Source: Saururus chinensis (lineage: Eukaryota > Streptophyta > Magnoliopsida > Piperales > Saururaceae). Taken from it: a stretch of DNA of 64,000 bases. The stretch covers positions 12,631,092 through 12,695,091 of the forward strand of contig CP141143.1 in NCBI GenBank assembly GCA_035235625.1, given 5' to 3'. Below are positions 35,201 to 46,562 of this stretch, piece after piece. Every line of letters begins with the position of its first letter. Position 1 is the first letter of the stretch. The notes beneath the pieces are model-generated. The model was not told where the DNA came from and made no database searches. It saw only the letters and a list, made by a program, of their open reading frames with translations. The translations under genes and the position numbers were made by a program.

Positions 35201-35426
35201 TGACTTCTGTGGGCAGCTGGAGGGTATTTGGTTTTGTTATGGAGGTGGAGTCGGTTACCACGGTTATGGGAAAGTTGGCTGGCATAGAAGAGCGAGGATC
35301 ATTATGGCTGAACTTGAGAAGGGAGATACAAGTTGGTTGGGTGTTGAGAGGATAAAATCGTGGAAACGTCTGGATGACGAGAATCTCACCAAAATAGATG
35401 AGCAAATGCTATGGGAAAAACACTAA
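29296..35426 (+). CDS. PAP28: Purple acid phosphatase, PAP28-like metallophosphoesterase
   Basis: Four coding exons (29296-29478, 29576-29723, 34401-34819, 35013-35426) give 387 residues; Arabidopsis PAP28 is about 397. A hydrophobic segment at about residues 6-33 (LPLQLLLYLL...) is a signal peptide or anchor, so the enzyme enters the secretory path. Metal-site motifs are present in order: ADMHYG (63-68), TGDN (110-113), GNHDQE (145-150), FFHIP (259-263), GHDH (308-311). The tail KIDEQMLWEKH matches PAP28 (KIDEQVLWE). The PAP28/29/16 group differs from classical purple acid phosphatases and is often called probably inactive, so its substrate is unknown. All joins keep frame, so it looks intact, but intron 2 is 4.7 kb and filled with a rearranged Copia fossil. 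Confidence 0.93.
30011..34015 (+). mobile_element. Copia LTR retrotransposon fossil, rearranged, in phosphatase intron 2
   Basis: Related LTR segments begin near 30011, 31995 and 32970, each with TGTGG/GGGCCC-like words, a CTCCCATTGTGATTGAACC-like stretch and a long 3' part. Between the first and second lie remains of Copia reverse transcriptase and RNase H (about 30860-31920), followed by a purine-rich stretch and the LTR at 31995. Part of the first LTR is followed by an inverted copy of an LTR tail (about 30480-30760). The third copy is partial. The element is broken in many places, lacks a visible gag, protease and integrase, and looks moderately old because the LTR copies differ often. 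It lies in the sense direction of the host gene. Confidence 0.85.
33434..33466. repeat. Poly-C tract
   Basis: A long run of C interrupted once by TCG lies inside the third LTR copy. It is prone to slippage and sequencing error. Confidence 0.8.
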
Positions 35427-35998
35427 TATCGCTGGCAGTAATTGTAATTCAAAGTGCTTAATTGCCTATGCTGCGCATCTCCTTTCGTGGTGGTGTCACT
35501 TACGGGGAATTTTTTGAAACGGAAGTATTGATTCACGATGAGAATTTAAGTTGGTAATGAAATATTTTAGAATAAATTTGGATGTTAGAGTTAAATTTAT
35601 TTTTAAAACTTTAAATTAATATCATTTTTTTCTAAATTTAAATATGCATATTTTTAGTATTGTTGTGTTTGTATTAACGAGTTCTATTAAATTACACATA
35701 GATAGGTAATTTTAAACTTTTAAAATAAACTTTACTTATATAACACATTTCTTAAAGTTTAAATTGATCCAAGGAATAACAATTGAAAAATAATAAAAAT
35801 TTTAATTCTAAATTGAGGGTTGTGATTCTAGCCTATTCTTGCTAAAAGTAGCATGAAATTAATTTTTAATTAAAATTTTTATTATTTTTGGTAAAATTGG
35901 GGTGGAATAGATGGAATGTTACTCAATTTTTACACCTAAATTGTAGCATTTAGGATTTTTAAGGTAATATTTTGAATTTTTTTGGCTTTTTTTTTTAT
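35427..35998. other. A+T-rich spacer after the phosphatase gene
   Basis: It holds the 3' untranslated region and then TTTAAA-rich DNA resembling the A+T-rich repeats at 45490 and 51785 in composition. No gene is seen. Confidence 0.4.
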
Positions 35999-38636
35999 GT
36001 TATTTTAGAATTAATTGATAAAGATTAGCATAGTTAGGGTTATTTAATTATTAAGAGCTTAAATTGGGTAGGGTCACCTAGGGGGGACTACTTAGGGGTG
36101 ACTTGGCGTAAGGGTAATTGGCATCACGTACCACTACCTTCTCCATATAAAACAAGGCTTCTCCCCTCTTCTTATTTAAACCCACCTTAAAAGAACCCTA
36201 GCCTCTATCTCCTTCTTCATAAGTTGTGAGAAAACCATTAAGGTTGAGGGCTTGGAGGTTCTAGTGGCTGGATAAGAGGGTTCATCGCCAAAAAAAGAGG
36301 TGAGGAGGAAGAGCTTGCACAAAGACACCGTCAGGAAATGTAGGATCCTTGTTTATAAACTCTGTTGTGGAAATATGTTTAGGTTTTGGCTTAAAAGTAG
36401 TACGCCATTAAAAACTTCTTGGATGAACTGTGAGAGAATGGATTGTGCACTTCGATTTCTCATGCGGAGCGACGTGATGGGTGTGTTTCTTCTTATTTCG
36501 TCGATGCATGCTAAACTGTTACATAAGTGTATATCTTAGAGTTAGTTCTATAATGACTAAACGTTCCCTCTGGCGAATGTCAATGGAGTCATTCCGTTGC
36601 AATGCGGCCATATCGTCAGGGCACTGTTAACGACGGGAAGACTCTTTACGGACGCCGGAGTTAAAAGAAATATGTTAGGAAGGTTCGAGTTCGGCTACGG
36701 TCGGGGAGGAACATCTTCGGCCAAAAACCGTCTGCGGCCGAAATTCCATGACTCTGGTTTAATCTTCCCGCCACCAGAGCCAAAGGATAAGGACGTCCGG
36801 TGACTGCTGCAGGCATAAATCAACATCGAGGGAGGATTGAATCAGGAACCGATGGAGGTCCGGCATCCTTGGGACTGCCGGATGGATCAAAGAACAGAGC
36901 ATAGGAAACTCTGTTTCTTTTTCTGTCAGGGCATGGGAGACAATGGAGGCAGCAGGGCAGCTTACCCTGGGTCTCCGGTATGAGTTTTCTAGGAATACCC
37001 AGGGATGACGGAGAGAACTATCGGCGGTCCTCAGGTCGCAACCTTCTCCTCGCTAGGCACCTTGGTGAGGAGGCAGCAGAACTCCAACTTTGAGGAGCGA
37101 ATGGTTGAGCATGTTGAAAGCTTGTGGGAAGGCAGAAATTTTTCGGCAAACAACTTGCCGGCCTCACCTCTTGCTCTGGTTTGTGTGGAGAAGCTGCGGT
37201 TTTGGAAATTTTCGGGAGGAAGATGATGCACTGGCCGACCCGCATTAGCTACAGGTCTGGCCAGGTTTTTAGATCTGAGCCGGCCCGGTTTAGACCGAAT
37301 TTGGGCCAGTTTAAGTCTAAACTACCCTCCTTTTAATTTTTTTAAGTAATTTATAATTATTAAAATCATAAATAATCAGATATAGCCTTACCGGGGGCAT
37401 GAGGGGTTTTAATTGACTAATACTACCCTCTTTAATATTTTAAAGATACTAATTTACCTTCAGGGGGTGATTATGGGTTAATTAACGGTGTGAGAACGTA
37501 TTCATTCATTTGAGCAAATGTGTGACCGAAATAAATTATTTTGGACTGTGCTTGTTTTATGTGAAACCTTAAGTTATAGAGTCTTAGGTTCTTTAGAATT
37601 TTATATGAAAAGTCTCCAAAGACTTATTTTTCCCACAGTTGGGGAATAGTGGAGATTACGATACGTTTCTCCATCGCCACGATGATTTGGGTATTTACCA
37701 AAGGGTCTTTACCGCGGGTTTCCCGCAGGTCTTCTCATGACCATATTGTAAAGACTCTCATTTCTAAACTGGTTTTTGTTTCATTTTAATCGTCGGTTAT
37801 TACGGGGTATAACTCATTTTTTTATTAATTCGATGTTTCAAAAATAAATGGTGTTTCTGATAGTTTTAATCAAAATTAATTTTACAATTATTTGTTTTAA
37901 GAGGTTTTGAGTCAAATCTGAATTTTTGGAATTTTTTTAATTTTCACTAATTTTTTAAAAATTAAGGTTTGGCGGGACCCCCTGTGGGCCTCTGTTTGGA
38001 TGGGAAAGGGAGGTTAGGTTTAATTCCCCAATTAGGCCCGGATTAGAATGTGTTTAAGGTAAGGCTCTTTTAATTAAGCATTAAACCCTATATTTCCTTT
38101 TAATCCTTTATAGATCTACCATTTTCCCTTTGTTTTGATTCGTTTTTAAACATCAAAACTACTGATTTGCATCTCTTCTTCAAACCCTAGATTTCAAAAT
38201 TCGATTTTTATGTTCAACAAGTCCTAGATTTAAGTTTTTAATTAGGGTTTTCTATGTTAAATCGGTTTTAATGGAGTTTAATTTAAATTCTATGTATTTG
38301 TAAGGTTTTCAAGAAGGGTGACCATTAAATCCAAGCCTAATCAAGGGATAAGGTAATGGACTTTCAAATTTTCAGTTTTCTTATGGTAAAGCTCTTGATT
38401 TCATAGTTTATTTTGAGTGGATTTACTTAATTTGTGTTTTAATGATATGATTAGTAAATGGTAATTTTTAATCCCAATTTTATAGGGTTTTATCTTGTTA
38501 TGATGTGGATTATCTTTCTAAAAATTATGGTGAGATTTTATTTATATTTAGGTTGTTAAATGGTAATTTTAAATTTTATCAATGTAGTTTCGGTTTGAAG
38601 ATTTGAAATGGAGAAGAAGGTTGATCTGCCTTGTTG

Positions 38637-38805
38637 GCATTCAAACGGCCCTTTTGGGCGTTCGAATGGCAAGACTGTAAGTTCAACTGATTTTCCACTT
38701 AGCCGATCGAATGGCCTAACTGGGGGTTCGAACGGCCACACTGTCAGTTCGACAGATTTCACATTTAGCTGATCGAACGGCCCTACTGGGCGTTCGAATG
38801 GCTAC
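38637..38805. repeat. Tandem repeat of about 65 bp with TTCGAACGGCC words
   Basis: Two full copies and one partial carry paired words such as GATCGAACGGCC and GGGCGTTCGAATGGC, then GTAAGTTCGACTGATTT-like spacers and an ACATTTAGC end. The paired words are close to inverse complements (TTCGAA core), so each unit could form a small hairpin. Confidence 0.7.
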
Positions 38806-40140
38806 ACAGCAAATTTTGTAATATTTGCATGATGTTTATTTCAGTAATTCTACTTTGATATATCATTTTCATGTGTATGTAGAGTGTTTTGAGTTATAGT
38901 ATGCTACTGGAAGGGTATACCATTGAGGTTATGAAGTTGTGGTATATATTAGTGTTATGTAGGATGGCTTGAGATTGGTTATATAATGTTAGAATTACCA
39001 TCTTGAAGTTATGAATAGTTGATTCTCTATAGTTAAGTACATTTTTAGTAAAGCTACAACATAATAGTGGGCTGATATGTCATATTAGGATGTGGTTAAT
39101 TGTTGTGTGAATATTAGTGAATATCATAGCTTAAGGATGAAGTGAATGATCTTATATGTGTTTAGCTTGTGGTTAAGCTTTGATTTGAGTTATGATTTTA
39201 ATTATTCTTCATTTATAATTTTTCGCTGGAATTCATGAATTAGATGTTACTACACATGTATACGGTGATGGTTAGTGAATTATAAGCATGTTGATGTGCA
39301 TTGAAAGAAATGTTTTTACTATGTACATACACATGTAGGATTTAATGATGATGATGAACATTGATATTATGATTATGAATGATACATGAGAGGTTGATGA
39401 GAGCACTTAGCATGAATTAGGATTCATGTATGCCTTGTCCACGTATGTAGCATGTTGCATGCATCATTAAAAATGAATTTCAATTAATGTTTTATCGAGA
39501 TTAATCAAATTTGACCAATTGGATGCAATGTAGTAAAATTACGTGCCGAATTGATCGGTCGTGGCTTAATTAAAACTTGATTGGTTCGAAAAGATACGTT
39601 TTGATTTGAATTCCTTTGTGGAACATGTGCACTCCCTGGGTTGAGTCTAATTAAATGAAAATTATATGGGGACGAGTTGTGTACTTGTCTTGCGATTTGA
39701 TATTATTATTGTTTTTTAGACCCTGAGAATTTAATATAACATGCTCTGTGCATCGGCTACCATATGTTATAGGGTTTTCTGTGTAGAAACTCGGGTTCTT
39801 CCTCATCGTAGGAGATGTCTTAAGACGAACACCCCTGCTATAGGTTCTCTTCATGAGAATGTGACATCTTTTGCTAGGATCATCCGAGGCGAGCATTCTT
39901 TAGGGATTGACAATCCCGAACTTCTTAAATTCTTGTGTAGAATTTTGATTATGACACGCCTTCGTGGTCTCGTCTATGTTCCCGTCTTTGTGATACTATT
40001 TATGATTACTCCTTGATGGAGACATTCTTGATTTATGTTGATGCAAGTATATGATGTATGCTATGCATGTTTGTGTAACATGTAATTTGACACGTTTGTC
40101 GTGTAAGAATGGATGAGATATATTATACATACGTGATTTG

Positions 40141-40310
40141 AAGAAGTGTGGTTGAGACACTATATGCAAGTTTGTGTGTTATGAATGCATGATTAGAAAG
40201 TGTGGTTGAGACACTATATGTAGGTTTATGCGTTATGAATGCATGATCAGAAAGTGTGATTTGGATACTATGTGCAGGTTTATGTATTATAAATGTGTGA
40301 TCAGTAAATA
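40141..40310. repeat. Tandem repeat, 54-bp unit, three copies
   Basis: AGTGTGGTTGAGACACTATA-like units start at 40145, 40199 and 40253. Each ends with TTATGAATGCATGATC-like sequence. The third copy is more diverged. Confidence 0.85.
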
Positions 40311-41720
40311 ATACATCTTGTTAATCTTTGCTTTGACTAGTTATGTTATTATGCCGTTGTGTTTCTAATGATGATAGTTATATTAAAAATCACTGCTGAG
40401 TTTGTTAAACTCGCCCCTCTTTATTGTGTTTTGCTTTGGGGCTGCGTGGCATGACACGCAGATTGACAGGATCTCCTCTTTGAAGAAAGGTTGGAGATGA
40501 CTTAGGAGTGATCGTGGAGACACCTTGTGTAGCTTGTTTCTTTGTTTATACTTTTATATTTAGAACCTATGTGTATGGTTCTTTTTTTTATTTATGTTAT
40601 GTTATAAAATTGTGTTGTTTAAGACCTATCTTGGAGCCTAGGATGGGCTATGGTTAAATTAAGTATGTGGGTTTGAGACTTTTGTCTATCTTGAGTTAAT
40701 GTAACTTTCTTTCTTTTTTACTTATTTACTCTTGCTTAAAGTGGTGTGCATACCCCGTAGTTTTGTTAGATTGCCCGTGAATAGGGCATAAGTCTTCCGC
40801 TAAATTGTATCTTAATTTTCTTTGTCGCCCTCGTGCACTTAACCGACCCTTGTACCAGGTTTGGCTCGGGTCGGGCAATGCTGGGGCATAACACATATAG
40901 TGCGTACGAAAAACGGAGTCACATGAGCATCATGAAAAGTTTGTATTTCTTGTCAATCTATGTCTATGAGAACAGTTAGGATTCATTCCTCCATACTCGT
41001 AGCAGGCTATTGAAAACCCTGAAGGTTTAGGTCAAGCTGCTGGTAAGCAATCTACTCCAAGGTTAGAGTATGATATTAAGAGTTGTTGTAGAGATTAAGT
41101 TTTGCATCAATTTTAATTACTGGTGGTTTAGTCTCTGTTATTGAAGCTTTTAACACTGTGAGAATGAGTTAAGAGCTTGGTTATAACAAAAGCTAGATAA
41201 TATTAGAATAAAATTTCAGTGGCTTATGAATAATAATTAAAAACCTAAGCTTAGTCCCTTGATGGGTTTTATAAACTTGTTTGAGTATAAGTTGGTATAC
41301 TCATGTATCTTTGTGATGCAAGTACCTCAAAGGAGGAATAGCAGAGTAGCTGAATTCGTGGAGCGAGAACTCACTACTTCATAGTAGGATTTACTTTATT
41401 TTAGTACATTATAATAAGGCACGAGAGTTGTCATTACGTATTTTATTTGTTATTCTCTATTAGTTATCAGATTTTACACATGGACGAGACCTGACTCTTT
41501 ATTTGATAAATTTTATCGACTATTATAATTATTTATGGTTTAATATTATCAATATGTTGAAAAATAGCCGTTACAGATTGGGGTTTATTTTAGTCGATGG
41601 TTTGCATGATTTAACTTGAAGAAGAAAAAAATTTATTACTCGAATTTTTTGTTGTATTTAATTTAAAAATATTATTTAAAAAACCCCGATCGTGACATAA
41701 ATAACCCCTTGATATATAAC

Positions 41721-41850
41721 AATGGGCTTTTTGGGTGTTGGGTCTCTCCGTGGATAATGGTGGTAGCCCTTTGATATATGGAGTTTGTTATGCTCCAATG
41801 GGCATTTTGGGTGTTGGGTCTCTCCGTGGATAATGGTGGTCTTCTCCTAT
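41721..41850. repeat. Tandem duplication, 76-bp period
   Basis: AATGGGCTTTTTGGGTGTTG at 41721 recurs at 41797 with the following GGTCTCTCCGTGGATAATGG identical. There are about 1.7 copies. Confidence 0.85.
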
Positions 41851-44800
41851 CGGGATGAATTCACCATGGCTGCAGGTGCATGCGACTGTTCTACTCATAT
41901 CCTGTGATTAAGAACCTCCCATTTAGACAAAGGGATTTTGCATGATAACGCCATCTCTTTTCTTTCCCTTCTTTACCCGGTTCGAGCATCGACGGCCTCC
42001 CAGAAGAAGCCATTGTAGATATATAATCATTTTTAGTCGGCCTTTGACCGACCAGTTGCAGATCAAGCGGTGTTTGTCGTCATGGCCTGCTGTTTTGGTG
42101 GTTGCGCTTCATTTGCTCCTATTGTCTCATAAGCTCGTCTCCCTGTTCGCGCTCTTAGGCATGCGACTTGATCATGATTCATGGGCTACTACTTGTCTTA
42201 TGGAGTGACTGGGAAAGCAGCGCTTGTTAAAAAAGTAACTCTTTTTTCTTTGAAGAGCTGGAAAAGTGGCTTTATAAAGTCGATGTTAAAGCCACTTTGC
42301 AGCCTCTTCTAAACAAGTGTTTTTTGTTGTGCTTGGCTTCGTGCACCCTTTACCTTGTAGCGGCCTTTTGTGAACTCATGTCTAGGTAATAAATAACCTA
42401 TAGTCTCTAGGGCCTCAAAGTTCTGAAAGGAAAAAATCAAAGTGCTTGCACCTTCCTGCTTGATTACTGGTTTTGGCTTCCCTTTATTCCATGTCGTTGA
42501 ATTACCCGTTGCTAAGCTTTTTCTTGAGCTGAGCTGAAGCCTGTACGGAGGAAGTTCATGTCGACTGAAGCCTGTACGGAGGTATCAGTTACTTTTTGTA
42601 CAATTCTAATGAACTTACTTGTGGAAAGAGATGATTACTTGTTGCCTATATGCAGTTTGTTTCGAGAATGGGCGATGGGCTCCTGATTTTGGCGTCTTGC
42701 GGCTTCAGAAGTCAGTCATCGTGAGTGTCATTTTCTTGGTAGTGGCCAGAAACGAGTGATTTTGCTCATCATCGGGACCACGGATCCGCCACTCGCCATT
42801 TCACCTCTGCGAATAAATGATACTCTTTTGTTTCACTTTTGACGGTTAATTGGTGTCTGCGTGTTTTCCCCATCCAACATCGTGTGCAAAGTACAAAACC
42901 AAACCACACTATTCTGAGAGCTGACCCCAAGTTTCAGGTCGATCGTTTCACACAGACAATACTTACAAAAGATCACGCCCAAGGAAGACTTATTGTCATT
43001 CATTTGATCTTAATCAAATTGGATTATAGGTCGTCGTCATCTTAACTAGAAGAGTACGACCTGCCTTCCCTGACATCGACTGGTTCATTGACCTGTAGAA
43101 GATTAATACTTACAGGCAGCAGTCGTCTTCCAGCAGACGCGAGGCGATTTGGGCGATTTCTGGCAATAGTCGTGGAAGAGCACCGCGCTTTAGATGGACA
43201 ACGACTTGGCAGTGTGGCCGGCCACCGGCCTTGGATTGGCCGGACTGTCTTTCCTCATTGTCTACTCTTAGCCATTCCTCTCCCCTCTCCCGATCTCGCG
43301 CCTTGTCTTCCCTCCCTTCTATTATTGGACCTTCTGCATGACTTCGACTTCCCTCCAGTTTCATTGTTTCTTCCCCAGTTTCACATCCTCGTCACCTACT
43401 TTTATCAAATCTTACATCCCTGGTTTCTGTTCCACTACCTAACCCCTCCATGGCTAAAACTCCTTCTTCGTCCCCCTTAAGTTCACACTATAATACCTCA
43501 ACTTTATGTGGATCTACTTAGGTGTGTTCGATGCTGCCCCTACCAATCTTCCAACACTGAACATCCGGCAGCGAAGTTGATGGCTTTCTTGTGTTGGTCG
43601 TCTTTTATAGTCGTGGGCGTGCTTTGGTCTATCTTTCCATTGTCCCCGAGTAGAGGCCCTTGTTGTCTTTAAGACTACATACCCCATATTCCTTTTTGAA
43701 GTATGGGTAATGGTCCAAGGCGATGGTGGTTTCTTATTTTCATTCTGTAGGGGTTATGCGCCATCACTAGCGTTCGTCTCTCCCCTCGGCATTGGATTAC
43801 AGGTTTTGTTATCATGGTCTTGTTATTTTTAGTAACTTAATAATCGTTGTGAGAAAAAACTCATAGAGAGTTGATTAAATCAAATATGTATGCTCTCTCC
43901 TTAAGGTATAATTGACTTTCCCTAGTAGTGCTTTACTAAGTGCTTAAAAATCCTTCTATGACAAATTAACGTTATAGAATTGCTCTCATAGACGACAATA
44001 ATAAAATTTAATAAAAAATTATCCTAAAAAATATTTTTGTTAATATTTTATAAGAAATCTTGTTGTCTATTAATGGACCTATTTTGGGGTTAGAGATAAT
44101 TATACTCATTTTAGGTTTAGAAAAAATTAAATAAATTTATCCAAAAAATAATTATATTGTTAACCCAACCTAACTTAACCTGATTTGGCTGGCTGCGTGT
44201 GTGAATCGAACCAAACTAAATCGAGTTGATCAATGGCGGTGTATGCATGTGAGTTAGCCCACCTAGGTGCTTAGGTCTAATATGGATTTTCCCCACAAAA
44301 GTGGGGTGGCCAAATAGCCTAACTTGAAATGTCAAACTTATACCTTATATATTGACACTATTTTCTAGGCAATGTGAGATTATTCAAAACCTTTAACCAA
44401 TTCATATGTGTGATTCTTATTCACTTGAAAGTGGTTTTGGGCTCTTAATACTTAAATAGGCTTAGCCTATATACCCACTTTCTAACAATTGATCCTAACA
44501 CAATTCTTTCGATTTTTTGGCACAAATAGCACATTGTTGAGAGCGGGTTCTTTGCCTGAAGCCATTTTGAGTATTACCTTTCTGCTACCTTCAACTTTGG
44601 CAATAAAAGAATTACCCATGAAAAGTTGTTCATCATTTTTCACCGGTTAATAAATAAAAAATATTTTTCAATTTGAGAACAGAGTGTGATGAGTGGCCCC
44701 ACTTTCTAGTTTAAAAAAATTATAGCCTTTATCTTTTTCTTGATTTTCTTTTCCTTTTGTGATTTAGTTCATTTTAGCAAGTTAAGTTTGTTTTAGTTTA

Positions 44801-45489
44801 TTCTTTACCTTAATTCCTCTTAGTTAAATTATTTATTATTTTTATATGTCGTTAACTAGATTATGGTTTACTTGAATTAGATTTAAATTAGTTTTTCGAT
44901 TTCAAGTATATGGGGGATTGACCTTGTTTTGTAAATTATACTTTGGTATGATTTGTGTGTTTGCAAGTAAATAATTAAAATTTAACAACAAATATTATAT
45001 TACAAAAAAAATTGTGAATTTGTAAGAAAATATGTTGAAAATTCTTGGGTGTTACAGGGTGTTTGTTATTGTTTTGCTATAGTTTGAATAGATGTATCAT
45101 GTTGTTATGTATTTGTTTTATAGTTGACTATCTGCAGTTGTATATCTTTAGTGTGCTCAACTTGCACTTGTTTGTTTTCTAGTATGTTCTCTTTACCAAA
45201 AAGAAATTGAATCAGGCCTCTGCCTTGAAGATAAAGACATGGGCTTGTGAGAAACTATGAATGTGGCCTCGTGAGTTAGCACTCATGGCATTGGAACTCC
45301 CAAGTCATGACTTGTAGCCATTTTGACGTGTACGAAACATATCATTGATACTTACTTATATCCATGGTGATCAATATTTAGGAATTGTTTATATGTAAAT
45401 TTCATGTAAGATTTTATCAACGTTATTCCAATTCCGGTCTGAATTATCGAAATTATGTTTAAGTATAAAAGGTATGCAAAATTAAAATT

Positions 45490-45920
45490 TTTGCTTAGAA
45501 GTTAATTATAGGCCGTTTCTATTTAGAATTGGCCGGAATTACCAAATCACCTCGTGAGGTAATTCCATCCATTCCGGCTCTTAGCCTCCCGTTTTGGAAT
45601 TAAAAATTTTGTTATTTTTTAATTATTATTATTTATATTAATTTAAGCCTTGAGAAAATTGTTGTATAGGTAGGCTATTTTTTAAAAGTTTAAAATTGCC
45701 TACTTAGAATCTTGTTTGATAGGATTTAAATTTAAGAATGTAAGAAAAACGTCGACGAGTTCTGAAGAAAATATTATATTAATTTTAAATTTTAAAAATA
45801 AATTTGACACAATATATAAATTTATTTTAATTTCTTTTATTACCAAACTTAATTTTTATTATGCAATAAATTATTAAAATTAATTCTAAAATATTATACT
45901 TCCGTTTTCCCCCTTTAGAT
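45490..45920. repeat. A+T-rich dispersed repeat, upstream copy
   Basis: Landmarks CGGAATTACCAAATCAC, TTTAAAAGTTTAAAATTGCC, ATAGGATTTAAATTTAAGAA and TTATTAAAATTAATTCTAAA match, in the same order and direction, those at 51785-52200. This is an unclassified non-coding repeat of roughly 400 bp. Confidence 0.55.
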
Positions 45921-46562
45921 ATATCAATACTACCTAGGTAACGAGAGTACTCGTCGATTTGTTTTCGAAGGTCGAAACCATCCTTTAAAATAGGAAAAAC
46001 CCTTTTCACCTGTCCGATCCCGAGATCCTCATCCCCAAAGTCTTCATCGGGTCTCCTGCCGCCGATGTGTAGCGATTGGAGATCTAGGGTTCCTAATTTT
46101 TCCCAATAGATCTTTCGCCCGATTTTTATTGTTTCTTAGATCTCTGGTTCCGATCTCCCTAATCCGCTCCACGGAAAGCGTCCATCGTCCGGCTTCTCCC
46201 ATCATCTGCAGGGGACCCCATCGCCTCAGATCAAAAAGTTCCACACCGTCCCCCGCCTAAAAGAGAAAAAATCCATCCTTTCCTAGCCTCTTTGATCCGA
46301 TTGGTCATCCTTTTCCACTGAGCTTGCTGTTTTTGTCATTTAAATTACGCTTCTTTCTGATCATCCTTGCTCTATAACTTGGTTAGAGTTGCAGCTGAAA
46401 TTACTCAGTTGAATTGTCTGTAGCTTTGCTCCTTACTCTTCTTGTTCCACTCGTTCTGGTCAATGAGTTGGGGCTTCTGCGGTTGGTTGTGTCTCGGTGA
46501 CAGCTAAGTTGGAGTGGAGAGAGCGAGGGAGAGGTTTTGGGCAGTAGAGAGAAGAGGAAGGA

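Larger units (their letters stand above)
35999..40892 (+). mobile_element. Candidate very long LTR or LTR-derived block (Ty3/gypsy-like)
   Basis: The right edge, GGGGCATAACA at 40882-40892, is typical of plant gypsy-type LTR ends. The left edge TGTTATTTTA at 35999 is a weaker match. A TATA-like CCATATAAAAC lies near 36144. No gag or pol remains are seen, and the block contains two internal tandem arrays (38637-38805, 40141-40310). A solo LTR of about 4.9 kb is possible, since some gypsy lineages have LTRs of several kb. No target duplication is seen, so the boundaries are tentative; it could instead be a non-coding LARD-type piece. Confidence 0.4.
40893..46562. other. Intergenic region before the GATA gene
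   Basis: No recognised gene. A 76-bp tandem duplication lies at 41721-41850. The region 41940-43500 is richer in G+C with several open frames (for example 43088-43480 plus) that match nothing I know. 43850-45480 is A+T-rich. A repeat related to 51785-52200 lies at about 45490-45920, and 46390-46562 should hold the GATA gene's promoter and leader. Confidence 0.45.

Noticed and set aside
43088-43480. A 130-codon open frame as a gene
   Set aside because: No recognisable motif, an overlapping minus frame of similar quality and no splice or promoter context.
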